Shown here: in pieces, positions 52,001-61,370 of the stretch
Layout of the letters: each line of letters opens with the position of its first letter
Numbering within the stretch: the first letter of the stretch is position 1
DNA from: Bacteroidales bacterium UBA5072
Lineage (GTDB): Bacteria > Bacteroidota > Bacteroidia > Bacteroidales > UBA10428
Reading direction: 5' to 3'
Assembly (NCBI GenBank): GCA_002415855.1
Contig: DIAS01000193.1
Span: 20,385 to 84,384 of the forward strand
Length of the DNA stretch: 64,000 nucleotides
The notes under the pieces: model-generated
Database searches by the model: none
What the model was told of the DNA's origin: nothing
What the model saw: the letters and a program-made list of their open reading frames with translations, nothing else
Position numbers and translations under genes: made by a program

Positions 52001-53293
52001 ATGTTTGAAAGACTATTTGCCCTCAAAAAGTACGGCACCAACCTGCGTACAGAGGTTCTGGCCGGTATCACCACATTTATGACCATGGCTTATATTCTTG
52101 CCGTGAATCCTTTTATTCTTGGCGAAGCCGGTATGGACAGTGGTGCTGTTTTCACTGCAACTGCCCTTTCTTCGATCATAGCAATAGTTATCATGGCCTT
52201 CTACGCCAACTTACCCATCGCGCTTGCACCGGGTATGGGCCTGAACGCATTTTTTGCCTATACCGTGGTAATACAAATGGGCTATTCATGGGAAATGGCC
52301 CTTACTGCGGTTTTTATTGAAGGAATCATTTTTATTCTGCTCACTTTTTTCAAGGTTCGTGAAGCCATTGTCGACAGCATACCCATGAACCTGAAATATG
52401 CCATTTCCGTTGGCATTGGTCTTTTTATTGCACTCATCGGTTTCAGCAATGCCGGAATTATCACAAAGAATGATGCCACTATTGTATCACTCGGCGATAT
52501 GACAAGTCCGGAAGTGCTCCTGGCACTTGCAGGCATTGTCATTACTGGTATATTATTGGTTTTCAGGGTACGAGGTGCTCTGGTGATCGGGATCATGTTC
52601 ACGGCGCTGATCGGGATACCTTTTGGAATCACGCAATTACCGGAAAAAGGGTTCCTGAGTTTACCTCCCTCCCCCGGCCCGACATTCTTCAGGTTCGATT
52701 TCAGCAAAATCTTCACCACCGACATGCTGACAGTTATATTCACCTTTCTTTTTGTGGATATTTTTGATACTGTGGGGACCCTGGTCGGCGTGTGTTCCAA
52801 GGCCAATCTTCTGGATGATCACGGAAGGGTGCCAAACGCACGTCAGGCGCTTTTTGCAGACGCGGTTGGTACCACGGCCGGTGCCATACTGGGTACAAGT
52901 GCGGTGACTGCATATGTTGAGAGTGCAGCAGGTGTTTCAGAAGGAGGAAGAACAGGCCTCACTGCACTGACGGTAGGGGTCCTGTTCATCCTGGCTTTGT
53001 TCTTCTCCCCATTATTCCTGATGATCCCCAGTGCCGCGACAACCCCGGCCCTCGTCATGGTAGGACTTTTCATGATCAGTCCCATTCAGAAAATAAACCT
53101 GGAGGACTATTCCGAATCTTTACCGGTGTTTCTCACCATCATCATCATGCCCCTGGCATACAGTATTTCCGAAGGCATAGCCTTTGGCATGCTGAGCTAT
53201 GTCCTGATCAAGGTTTTTACCGGTAAGTGGAAAGAAATATCCCTGGTCCTGTATGTTCTCGCAGTTTTATTTGTGATCAGGCATTTGCTTTAA
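52001..53293 (+). CDS. NCS2-family purine permease (AzgA-like)
   Basis: A 430-residue H+ symporter of the hypoxanthine/adenine/guanine group. Family landmarks are LRTEVLAGITTFMTMAYILA, ALAPGMGLNAFFAYTVV, FTFLFVDIFDTVGTLVGVCS and LGTSAVTAYVESAAGVSEGG. There are about 12-14 helices. I start at ATG 52001 (MFERLFALKKYG), the usual AzgA start; the frame upstream overlaps the promoter box. It is monocistronic. Confidence 0.9.
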   Translation: MFERLFALKKYGTNLRTEVLAGITTFMTMAYILAVNPFILGEAGMDSGAVFTATALSSIIAIVIMAFYANLPIALAPGMGLNAFFAYTVVIQMGYSWEMALTAVFIEGIIFILLTFFKVREAIVDSIPMNLKYAISVGIGLFIALIGFSNAGIITKNDATIVSLGDMTSPEVLLALAGIVITGILLVFRVRGALVIGIMFTALIGIPFGITQLPEKGFLSLPPSPGPTFFRFDFSKIFTTDMLTVIFTFLFVDIFDTVGTLVGVCSKANLLDDHGRVPNARQALFADAVGTTAGAILGTSAVTAYVESAAGVSEGGRTGLTALTVGVLFILALFFSPLFLMIPSAATTPALVMVGLFMISPIQKINLEDYSESLPVFLTIIIMPLAYSISEGIAFGMLSYVLIKVFTGKWKEISLVLYVLAVLFVIRHLL

Positions 53294-53329
53294 TTGCATT
53301 TTGTCAAAATCAAATATTGCGGATAATTT

Positions 53330-53337
53330 TATCTTTG
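53330..53337 (+). promoter_or_regulatory. Promoter -7 box of the PASTA-T9SS-rluD operon
   Basis: TATCTTTG matches TAnnTTTG exactly, 30 bases before the PASTA protein start. A TTTG at 53300-53303 lies 26 bases upstream, slightly too far. Confidence 0.4.
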
Positions 53338-53367
53338 CCTGTTCGTTAATTCATATTCACCACCATC

Positions 53368-54222
53368 ATGAAAATCGACCAGATCATAACCCATATCAGG
53401 AACCTGATCCGCTATATTGAAGAAAGAATTGTACTGAGGAATATTGTACTCGCCTTTCTGATTTTGATTTTTGGAACAACGGTCATTATGCAGATACTGA
53501 AAATCTACACCCGTCATAACCACGATCTCACAGTTCCTGATTTTGCCGGGCTTACTTTGTCCGATGCCATGGAAGTGGCCGGGAAAAGGGATTTGCGGGT
53601 GGAAGTATTTGATTCGGTTTTTCTGGCTGATTTTGAAAAGGGCACCGTGGTGGAACAACATCCAAGGGCAGGATTTAAGGTAAAAAAGAACCGCAAGATA
53701 TTTTTAACCATGAATGCCATCAATCCGGAAAAGGTGGCCATGCCCGACCTGGTTGATTTGACCATCAAACAGGCTACCGCCAAGCTGGAATCTTTCGGGC
53801 TGAAGGTAGGTCATATTTCCTACGAACCCAACATTGCCATCAATGTGGTCCTGGCCCAGCGTTTGAACGGACATGAGCTGACACCCGGGGATTCCGTGAA
53901 CAAAGGTGCCCGGGTAGATCTGGTGCTGGGCAGGGGGGTGAGTGATGAACAGGCTGCAATCCCCAACCTGATAGGCTTAAGCCTGGAGTCAGCCAGGATG
54001 GTGGCATCCGACAGGTTCCTGAGCGTTGGGGCAGCCGTATATGACCAGACAATTGTAACCCCGGAAGATGAATCCAGGGCAGTCATATTCAGACAGAAAC
54101 CGGAGTCAGGATCAGGTATTACACTGCCGACAGGATCTTACATTGACGTATGGATAACCCTGGACTCCACCAAAGTGCCGTTTTTCAAACCCTCCGGAGA
54201 CTCCGTGTCTTATAACCGATGA
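53368..54222 (+). CDS. Membrane-anchored PASTA-domain protein
   Basis: A 284-residue protein with one transmembrane helix (about 25-47) and three PASTA repeats outside the membrane: about 52-118 (VPDFAGLTLSDAMEVAG), 120-190 (MPDLVDLTIKQATAKLESFG) and 193-265 (IPNLIGLSLESARMVA). PASTA domains bind muropeptides or beta-lactam-like ligands. There is no kinase or transpeptidase domain. The next gene overlaps it by four bases and rluD follows, a neighbourhood I recall as common in Bacteroidota. Confidence 0.88.
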   Translation: MKIDQIITHIRNLIRYIEERIVLRNIVLAFLILIFGTTVIMQILKIYTRHNHDLTVPDFAGLTLSDAMEVAGKRDLRVEVFDSVFLADFEKGTVVEQHPRAGFKVKKNRKIFLTMNAINPEKVAMPDLVDLTIKQATAKLESFGLKVGHISYEPNIAINVVLAQRLNGHELTPGDSVNKGARVDLVLGRGVSDEQAAIPNLIGLSLESARMVASDRFLSVGAAVYDQTIVTPEDESRAVIFRQKPESGSGITLPTGSYIDVWITLDSTKVPFFKPSGDSVSYNR

Positions 54223-56090
54223 ACCGGATCAGCATCATATCTTTTATTCTCCTGCTTGCCTGCTCAAGGCTGGCTGCTCAAAGTCTGCAAGGAATCCAGG
54301 AAAACATTGTTGTCAAACAATTTCTGGCTAAACATCCCGTGAGGCTAAAATCAGCAACCGGTAATCCTTTGCTGAATCTTCCCTTCTTCGAGGATTTTTC
54401 GGGCGCCACAGTAGTTCCCGATCCTGGCAAATGGGCTGACCAGCATGCTTTTATCAATGATTCCTATGCATTTGAACCTCCTTCCATTGGTGTTGCCACA
54501 CTGGATGCCATTGATGAGCACGGTGATGTTTATGCCCTGAATGATCTGCCCACCTCATCCGACACGCTTACATCCCGGGGTATTAATCTGTCGGCCTTCA
54601 CATGGCCTGCTGATACGATCAGGATGAGCTTCTTCTACCAGTCTGGCGGCAAAGGAGAAGTTCCTGAATTGAAGGACTCCCTGTTGCTTGAATTCTACTC
54701 TCCTGCCAATGATCATTGGAAGAGGATCTGGTTTGCCTGTGAAGACACAGTCACTCCCTTTCAGCAGGTAATCCTGGAGGTTCCCGGATTATATTACCAG
54801 AACGGTTTTGTTTTCCGGTTCAGGAATTATACCAGCCTGTCGGCCCGGTCGGTTACCGGAGGCGAAGGTGCCGTAAGCAATGCTGATTGCTGGAATATTG
54901 ATTACATCATGGTGAATAAGCTGCCTGTTTCCACACATGAATTCATTCATGATATCGCCCTGATAGAACCCCCGAGGTACCTGCTTGACTTTTACGAATC
55001 GGTGCCCTGGTTGCACCTTAATGACGCCCAGAGCATAACCCGCAATTACCTGCGATATGTTTTCCGTAACCTCCAGAAGAACGACATTGCAAATCTGGGC
55101 AGAAGTTATTATGCCAGGAACCTTGGCAATGGGTATACCGAATATGCTGAAGAATTTTATGACAATTTCGTTGCCGAAGAGATCATACGAAGAAATGACC
55201 CGTTCTTTTCTCCCTTTGCCCGGTATGATGAGTCGGAAGAAGGGAATGTAGAGGTTGGCGGTTTTCTCATTACGCCCGAATACCAGTACAAGCAAAATGA
55301 TACGGCCAAGGTCATTCTTCATTTTAAAGATTATTATGCTTACGACGATGGTACACCTGAACGTGGATTTGGTATCTCCGGCCCATCCACAAGCGGGGCA
55401 TTGCTGGCATATCGCTTCAGGATTTATAAGGCGGATACGCTGCGGGCAGTAGACATGTTCTTCAATAAAGCCCGCAACCACTATAATGAGACCCTGAATT
55501 TTCAGCTCTGTGTCTGGAAGGATGATAACGGTATTCCGGGTGAACTCCTGTATATCTCACCGGAAGAGTTTTCGCCGGCTATGGAAGAGGGACTTACGTT
55601 CAAACGGTATGCCATCAATCAGGACACCAATCTCCTGGTGACCGATACCGTAGTTTTTGTGGGCTGGAAACAGGCTACTGAGGATTGGCTTAACCTGGGT
55701 TACGATGTGAACCGGGACAATGTCAGCAGAACATTCGTAAACACCTCGGGGGAATGGTTCAATCCCGGAAACAGCCTGATTCCCGGATCGTTAATGATCA
55801 GGCCTGTTTTCGGCAGCAAGGCCGTTATCACCGGCGAGCCGGATATTCCTGAAACAAATTCAGCTGTCGTAATGTTTCCGAACCCCGTATCGGGTATGCT
55901 TTATATTAAAGCCACCGGGAGGAGGATAAACAAAGTACTGCTGTATGATGTTACAGGCAGAATGGTTCCTTTGCCTCATGGAAACGTTGAATTTATTGAT
56001 CTGTCTGGCGTTCCATCGGGCATTTACCAGGTAGTGGCCGTGATGGAACAGGATGAGATCATCTCCCAGAAGATAGTTGTCTATCATTAA
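54219..56090 (+). CDS. Type IX-secreted protein with C-terminal sorting domain
   Basis: A 623-residue exported protein. A signal peptide (about 1-20, ending RLAAQS) is followed by a beta-rich, MAM/jelly-roll-like body and a C-terminal sorting domain of type A (about 545-623: MFPNPVSGMLYIKA, KVLLYDVTGRMV, LSGVPSGIYQVVAVM). The T9SS therefore carries it across the outer membrane, where it is normally cleaved and attached to A-LPS or released. The body has no enzymatic motif I recognise. It overlaps the PASTA gene by four bases and precedes rluD by 12 bases. Confidence 0.85.
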   Translation: MNRISIISFILLLACSRLAAQSLQGIQENIVVKQFLAKHPVRLKSATGNPLLNLPFFEDFSGATVVPDPGKWADQHAFINDSYAFEPPSIGVATLDAIDEHGDVYALNDLPTSSDTLTSRGINLSAFTWPADTIRMSFFYQSGGKGEVPELKDSLLLEFYSPANDHWKRIWFACEDTVTPFQQVILEVPGLYYQNGFVFRFRNYTSLSARSVTGGEGAVSNADCWNIDYIMVNKLPVSTHEFIHDIALIEPPRYLLDFYESVPWLHLNDAQSITRNYLRYVFRNLQKNDIANLGRSYYARNLGNGYTEYAEEFYDNFVAEEIIRRNDPFFSPFARYDESEEGNVEVGGFLITPEYQYKQNDTAKVILHFKDYYAYDDGTPERGFGISGPSTSGALLAYRFRIYKADTLRAVDMFFNKARNHYNETLNFQLCVWKDDNGIPGELLYISPEEFSPAMEEGLTFKRYAINQDTNLLVTDTVVFVGWKQATEDWLNLGYDVNRDNVSRTFVNTSGEWFNPGNSLIPGSLMIRPVFGSKAVITGEPDIPETNSAVVMFPNPVSGMLYIKATGRRINKVLLYDVTGRMVPLPHGNVEFIDLSGVPSGIYQVVAVMEQDEIISQKIVVYH

Positions 56091-56102
56091 TCCCGGAAAA
56101 TA

Positions 56103-57134
56103 ATGCAGGATGAATTAATTGAGCCGTCGGAACTATACGAGCACCACCGCATAGTCGCCGATAAAGGGCAGAGCCTGCTGCGTGTCGACAAATTCCTTTT
56201 TAACAGGCTGGAAAACGTTTCCCGGAATAAGATACAAATCGCTGTCAAAGCAGGAAATGTCCTGGTAAACAGCAACGAGGTAAAACCAAATTACAGGATT
56301 AAGCCGGGAGACCTGATCACCGTTGTGCTCCCCTACCCTCACCGGGAATATGAGATTCTGCCTGAAGACCTGCCCCTTGACATATTGTATGAGGATGAAC
56401 ACCTGATTGTACTCAATAAGGAAGCAGGCATGGTTGTGCACCCCGGACATGGCAATTATACCGGCACACTGGTAAATGCACTCTGCTGGCATCTGCAAGA
56501 TTTACCTTTGTTTCAGGCAGGTGAGATCAGACCCGGATTGGTTCACCGCATTGACAAGGAGACTTCGGGCATATTGGTTGTAGCCAAAACTGAAATGGCC
56601 CTGAACCGGCTGGCCAGACAATTCTACGACCGTACAATCAGAAGAACCTATTATGCGGTCGTTTGGGGGACCTTCGATCCTCCCGAAGGGACCATAACGG
56701 GAAACATTGGCCGGAATATCAGGGACCGGCTAAAGATGCAGGTATTCAATGACGGAGAAACAGGAAAATCAGCCGTGACACATTACCGGATGTTGGAACC
56801 CCTCGGACATGTAAGTCTGATCGAGTGCCGGCTTGAGACCGGACGGACACATCAGATCAGGGTACACATGGAATACATCAAACACCCCATATTTAATGAT
56901 GAAAAATATGGCGGAAATAAAATTCTCCGTGGTACGGAATTCTCAAAATACAGGCAGTTTGTTGAAAACTGCTTTAAATTGATCCCCCGTCATGCCCTCC
57001 ATGCAAAATCTCTCGGATTCAGGCATCCTGAAACCGGTAAGGAAATGTTATTTGATTCGGAATTGCCAACCGATATGCAGCTGCTTATCGACAAATGGAG
57101 AAAATACGTTGCAGACCGGAACAGCATGTCCTGA
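56103..57134 (+). CDS. rluD: 23S rRNA pseudouridine synthase RluD
   Basis: A 343-residue RluA-family enzyme that makes pseudouridines in helix 69 of 23S rRNA. An N-terminal S4 RNA-binding domain (about 25-90: RVDKFLFNRLENVSRNKIQI) precedes the catalytic domain. The active-site aspartate lies in GLVHRIDKETSGILVVAKT, and further conserved motifs are RRTYYAVVWG and TGRTHQIRVHM. Length and domains fit RluD. It is the last gene of the PASTA operon. Confidence 0.93.
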   Translation: MQDELIEPSELYEHHRIVADKGQSLLRVDKFLFNRLENVSRNKIQIAVKAGNVLVNSNEVKPNYRIKPGDLITVVLPYPHREYEILPEDLPLDILYEDEHLIVLNKEAGMVVHPGHGNYTGTLVNALCWHLQDLPLFQAGEIRPGLVHRIDKETSGILVVAKTEMALNRLARQFYDRTIRRTYYAVVWGTFDPPEGTITGNIGRNIRDRLKMQVFNDGETGKSAVTHYRMLEPLGHVSLIECRLETGRTHQIRVHMEYIKHPIFNDEKYGGNKILRGTEFSKYRQFVENCFKLIPRHALHAKSLGFRHPETGKEMLFDSELPTDMQLLIDKWRKYVADRNSMS

Positions 57135-57137
57135 ACT

Positions 57138-57251
57138 TTAGGGCTTGGGCTTGGGATTCGGATCTGGGTCGGGATCTGGTTCAGGAGGCGGAGGATCCGG
57201 TACGCGACAGAAAATTGCCTTGAAAATCCAGGTTTGTTTTAACTTCTCCAT
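57138..57251 (-). CDS. 37-residue proline-rich peptide, divergent from the TPR-CHAT gene
   Basis: An ATG at 57249-57251 opens a frame for a 37-residue peptide. A basic/aromatic head (MEKLKQTWIFKAIFCRV) is followed by a strictly alternating Pro tail with Pro-Pro-Pro-Pro, then Glu/Asp-Pro and Lys-Pro repeats, ending KPKP. A one-mismatch promoter pair lies 26 bases upstream. It overlaps nothing and sits between the rluD stop and the CHAT gene. The strict alternation of the tail argues against chance, but it is too short for family assignment. Confidence 0.5.
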   Translation of the reverse strand: MEKLKQTWIFKAIFCRVPDPPPPEPDPDPDPNPKPKP

Positions 57252-57276
57252 AACGATAAGATTTAATGAATAATAT

Positions 57277-57308
57277 TAAAAATAAAGTATTTTGCTAATA
57301 AAGTCAAT
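57277..57308 (-). promoter_or_regulatory. Promoter candidate for the 37-residue peptide
   Basis: The minus strand reads ATTG (57305-57308), 20 bases, then TATTTTTA (57277-57284); each box has one mismatch to the Bacteroidota consensus. It interleaves with the divergent CHAT promoter. Confidence 0.4.
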
Positions 57309-57322
57309 AGTAACTATTTTTA
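57291..57322 (+). promoter_or_regulatory. Promoter of the TPR-CHAT gene
   Basis: TTTG (57291-57294), 20 bases, then TATTTTTA (57315-57322): a perfect -33 box, ideal spacing and one mismatch in the -7 box. It lies 27 bases before the start codon. Confidence 0.5.
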
Positions 57323-57349
57323 TTTATTAAGATCCAATTCACGGTTGCC

Positions 57350-60300
57350 ATGCATTTCTGTTCCGGTTTCTTATCGCATATTGCTATCCTGATGCTGTTT
57401 ATGAATGGATTTGTTTGCGCTGCAGCCGGACAAAAGGCAGGTGATATTTCAGCGCAGGAAAGGGCTCATGCTGTTGTTTCGGATTACATCAAAAACTGTG
57501 ATTTTGACAAAGCATTAGAACTTGCTGCCTATTACAGGGAAAAGGCAGTGTCTGATCCGAAAGCAGTTGCTGCATGGCTGATCACAGAAAGTGCGGTTCT
57601 TTTAAAACAGGGTAATCATGAAGCCGTGAAGCGAAAGCTCGATGAAGCTGAAAAAATGATGACATCCATGAAAGATCCCGGACAGATGCTGCAATTTGAC
57701 CGTGCCCTTCAGAAAGGAAGCTACCTGAACTTCATGGGTAAAAACAAGGAATCCCTGTTGTGGCTTAGGCGCGCAGAGACCCTCATCGGATGGGTCAGAA
57801 CCAGGGATCCGAAGAGAGCTGCAAACCTTTGCAGCCAGATCGGGACGACCCTGTTCTGGATGGAAAATTATTCTGCCTCTGCTGAATACTATCAGCGTGC
57901 CATTGATTTGTCTGCCGGTTCCAATGACCCGGTGAATATGATCCTGCTGAAGGCCAGAATGGCCGATGTCTGCAGCCTGCTTCCTGGAGACAGCAGATAT
58001 GAAGAACTGGTCAGGAGCTGCGTAAGATCCCTGGATACTGCTGAAAACCCGCTTCATCCCGGGTTGCTCGAAGCCTACTTGCTGTTAAGCGGATTCCGGT
58101 TGAATGATCTCGATAATTATGCCATCACCGTAAATATTTTGAGGAATGCAACCTTGATAGCAGAAAAGTATTATCCACCGGAACATTTTCTTACCGGCAT
58201 GCTATATACCCTCAAGGCACAGGACGAATACCACCATAGCAATTATGAAAAGGCTCTGCAGTATAGCAGACATGCCTTGCAGATCATTTCAGGATTTTCA
58301 TTGTTGAACCGGTACGTACTGTCAAACTATGGTACCATTTCCCAGGTTTACTTCTGGCTCGAACGTGATTATGAAAAGACAATTGCCTTCAGCAGGCAGG
58401 CTATTTCTGATCTGCAGGGAACAGGGCAGTCACCTGCCTTTTTCTATTATATGATGGGTGTATCCTGCAATATGTTGCATAATGAGGTCCAGGCAAGGGA
58501 TTACCTGAACAAAGTAATTTCCCTGACCTCGGAAAACAGGAAATACGAGAACGATCACTACTGCTCTATCGCTTATTACGAATTAGGCAGGATGAACCTG
58601 ATTGCTAACAATCATGCGTTGTGCCGTTATTACCTGCTAAAATCCTTGAGCTATGCGAACAAAAGATCTGCCGATAATGCAAGGATCATTTACATATACA
58701 AGGATCTGGGCAACTCCTATAACTATACCGGTGATCAGAGGCTGGCATTAAACTACATCCAGCAAGCGATCATTGCCGGCTGCAATACCTTCTGCGATAC
58801 CTCGGTTTATGCAGACCCAAAGGTCGAAGACATTGTTTTGAACCAGCAGGTTACTGAATGCCTTACATTGAAAGCTTATACCTTTTACATGATTTATGAG
58901 AAGGATAAGCGACGTCTGGATCAACTGGTCAGTGCGCTGAAATGTCAGGAACTGGCTGTCAGGTTAATTGAAAGAAAGGTCATTGACATCGATGATGAGA
59001 AATCAGGACTGATCGTTGCCGATCTAAGGAAGTACTCCATGGATAATGCTGTCAGTTATGCTGTTTTATTGTATTTGCAGACCGGTGATGTGCAGTACGC
59101 TCACAAGGCCTGGATGTACGCGGAGAAAAGCAAGATGCAGGTATTATCATTAAACAGTATGAAAAATAATAACCTGCTTTTTTCCGGTCTGCCTGATTCA
59201 CTGGTCGATAAACATGAACAATTGCGTCATGATGTCCTTCAGACAGAAAACATGCTTGCCTTTGCAGAAAAGGATCCGGGATGGCAGCACATTCAGCAGA
59301 AAGAACTCGAAAAGCTTACCAGTCTTTACAACCGTCTCGACGAACTGACCGCCCAGCTGGAAAGCAATTATCCTGCATACAGCCGGGTGAAGTACAATTT
59401 TACAGTTGCCGGGATAGAGCAGGTCCAGAGATTCCTTGAACAGGATCAGGTCATTCTGGAATACCAGTTGTTGAATACTGAGTTAATTACTTTTGTTATT
59501 TCGCCTGATGATTTCAGTATTCATTACCAGCTGATCGATAAGAAGTTACGCGATGATATTGCCAAGGTACGATCTGCAATAACATCAAATCCTTTCCGGA
59601 CTGATCCAGCAGTAAGTTTTCGTGAGTTTACGGAATCCTCCTTTAATCTGTATACCAGATTAATTGAACCTGTCAGAGACAGGATCAGTAACAAACGTCT
59701 CATCATTATCCCCCATAACCTGCTGACATCTGTTCCTTTTGAGGTGCTGATCAGAAAGAAACCTGCGAATAACAGCAAATATGACTTCAAAACCCTGGAT
59801 TATCTGATCAGGGAATTTCCAATAGACTATGCATATTCGGCCAATCTGCTGATAGACAATCGCCGCTTCAGAAAATCCGGTTTAGGAACTGGAGTGTTTT
59901 TACCCGATTACAATTCCTACAAAGGAAAAAAGGACAGGGAAAGATTTCCGGTACTGGAAGGCGCTGCCACAGAAGCTTCAGTAGTAAAGAAGCTGATGCG
60001 GGGTAAACTCTACAGGGGGAAATGGGCAACAGAGACAACATTTAAAGCCTGTGCTTCGCGACATAAAATACTTCATATTGCTTCGCATACCATCCTGGAT
60101 GAGAAAGATCCAGGCTTGTCCTGCCTTGTCATGTCTGCTCCTGCTGACAGTGCAGACGACGGCTGCCTGTATTCCTTTGAAATCATGCAGATGGATTTGA
60201 ATGCTCAGCTGGTTGTTTTAAGCGGATGCAATACAGGCTACGGAATGCTGAGGAACAGTGAGGGTTTGATCAGCATTGCCCGAAGCTTCTTTTATACAGG

Positions 60301-60604
60301 AGTTCGGACCGTTGCTTTTACGCTTTGGCAGGTTGCTGATCAGGCAGGGTCCGCACTGATAAGTGATTTCTACAAAGAGATACGTCACCGGAAATCGCTT
60401 GATCTCGCCATGAGAACTGCTAAACTACGCTATTTGGATAGGGCTGACCCTGTAATGGCACACCCGTTCTATTGGGCAGGCTATGTGTTGATCGGAAAAA
60501 CAGATTCTCTTGCAATACGCAGAACCTTCTTGTGGATCATAATATTTGGTGTTCCCCTGGCAACCATTTTTATTATTTACTATTACCGGAAAATCAGGGA
60601 TTGA
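57350..60604 (+). CDS. Exported TPR-CHAT caspase-like protease
   Basis: A 1084-residue protein. A signal peptide (about 1-26, AILMLFMNGFVCAAAG) is followed by many TPR repeats (about 40-520), a helical spacer, and a CHAT domain (about 690-1045). The protease dyad is visible: H913 in ILHIASHT and C960 in VVLSGCNTGYG, with SLDLAMRTAKLRYL and HPFYWAGYVLIG further downstream as in CHAT. A final hydrophobic helix (about 1053-1077, WIIIFGVPLATIFIIYYY) anchors the C-terminus, so TPR and CHAT should lie in the periplasm. The usual Gly after the catalytic His is Thr. It converges on the anti-sigma candidate, overlapping its 3' end by 11 bases. Confidence 0.85.
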   Translation: MHFCSGFLSHIAILMLFMNGFVCAAAGQKAGDISAQERAHAVVSDYIKNCDFDKALELAAYYREKAVSDPKAVAAWLITESAVLLKQGNHEAVKRKLDEAEKMMTSMKDPGQMLQFDRALQKGSYLNFMGKNKESLLWLRRAETLIGWVRTRDPKRAANLCSQIGTTLFWMENYSASAEYYQRAIDLSAGSNDPVNMILLKARMADVCSLLPGDSRYEELVRSCVRSLDTAENPLHPGLLEAYLLLSGFRLNDLDNYAITVNILRNATLIAEKYYPPEHFLTGMLYTLKAQDEYHHSNYEKALQYSRHALQIISGFSLLNRYVLSNYGTISQVYFWLERDYEKTIAFSRQAISDLQGTGQSPAFFYYMMGVSCNMLHNEVQARDYLNKVISLTSENRKYENDHYCSIAYYELGRMNLIANNHALCRYYLLKSLSYANKRSADNARIIYIYKDLGNSYNYTGDQRLALNYIQQAIIAGCNTFCDTSVYADPKVEDIVLNQQVTECLTLKAYTFYMIYEKDKRRLDQLVSALKCQELAVRLIERKVIDIDDEKSGLIVADLRKYSMDNAVSYAVLLYLQTGDVQYAHKAWMYAEKSKMQVLSLNSMKNNNLLFSGLPDSLVDKHEQLRHDVLQTENMLAFAEKDPGWQHIQQKELEKLTSLYNRLDELTAQLESNYPAYSRVKYNFTVAGIEQVQRFLEQDQVILEYQLLNTELITFVISPDDFSIHYQLIDKKLRDDIAKVRSAITSNPFRTDPAVSFREFTESSFNLYTRLIEPVRDRISNKRLIIIPHNLLTSVPFEVLIRKKPANNSKYDFKTLDYLIREFPIDYAYSANLLIDNRRFRKSGLGTGVFLPDYNSYKGKKDRERFPVLEGAATEASVVKKLMRGKLYRGKWATETTFKACASRHKILHIASHTILDEKDPGLSCLVMSAPADSADDGCLYSFEIMQMDLNAQLVVLSGCNTGYGMLRNSEGLISIARSFFYTGVRTVAFTLWQVADQAGSALISDFYKEIRHRKSLDLAMRTAKLRYLDRADPVMAHPFYWAGYVLIGKTDSLAIRRTFLWIIIFGVPLATIFIIYYYRKIRD

Positions 60605-61370
60605 AGTGCTTTAGAATCTGCTCTGAGCGCCTGGCATAGAATCCACCTCCGGCACGGATCTGGTTGAAAATCTCAGCGGCTGCCGTTCCATTGTTTAATT
60701 TGAGCAGTGAGAGGGCCAGGTACCAGTCTCTTTGCTCGTTGAAGGGACAACCTGAATCGGGAGGGATTGCTTTGAATGAACTTACTGCACTTTCATGGTC
60801 ACCGATTCCCATCAGGGTAAGTCCACTGTAAAACAGCACGAGGCAATCTGCGGGTCTTTCCTCCCGGATCTCGTTGAACATCCGGAGGGCTGCCGTATAG
60901 TTGCCGGAATTATAATTCAGTATGGCTCTGTCGAGTGGCGATTGTCCGGTATAATCCGGAGAACGAAGGATCACATCTGCATCATAGGTTGTATAATACT
61001 TTTGATAGAGTTTCGCAGCAGAAAGATCGGTGAAGATGACCATCTTCAGAATAATCCCTGCAACTGCCACCAGAACAAAGAATGCAGCCAGGCGCAGCCA
61101 AGGATGATAAATAAATGGCCGGTGCTTCACCCGGATCAGAGCCTGCTTTGATGCTGTATCGAGTGAAATAAAATACTCCTCGCTGACTTTTCTGATCTGA
61201 TCCTGAAGCAACGACAGCTCTTCGTCCCTGATGCTTTCATTGACTTCTTTGTGCAAGATGATCAGTTTGCTGAATTCATGATCCTGACTTGCACGAATAT
61301 CAACAGCCAGCCTTTCCTGATCGGTTAACGTACCGTCAAGGTACTGCTCAATTATCCTGGTCGTTTTCAT
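60594..61370 (-). CDS. Membrane TPR protein, candidate anti-sigma factor
   Basis: A 258-residue single-pass protein. The cytoplasmic N-terminus (about 1-90) begins IIEQYLDGTLTDQERLAVD, a pattern shared with anti-sigma factors of Bacteroidota. A helix (about 91-113) leads to a periplasmic domain with TPR-like repeats (about 135-250: AILNYNSGNYTAALRMFNEI, LVLFYSGLTLMGIGDHESAV). The start at 61370 overlaps the sigma gene's 3' end by 23 bases, so the two are translationally coupled. No zinc motif is present. Function as an anti-sigma is inferred from position and topology. Confidence 0.7.
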   Translation of the reverse strand: MKTTRIIEQYLDGTLTDQERLAVDIRASQDHEFSKLIILHKEVNESIRDEELSLLQDQIRKVSEEYFISLDTASKQALIRVKHRPFIYHPWLRLAAFFVLVAVAGIILKMVIFTDLSAAKLYQKYYTTYDADVILRSPDYTGQSPLDRAILNYNSGNYTAALRMFNEIREERPADCLVLFYSGLTLMGIGDHESAVSSFKAIPPDSGCPFNEQRDWYLALSLLKLNNGTAAAEIFNQIRAGGGFYARRSEQILKHFNP

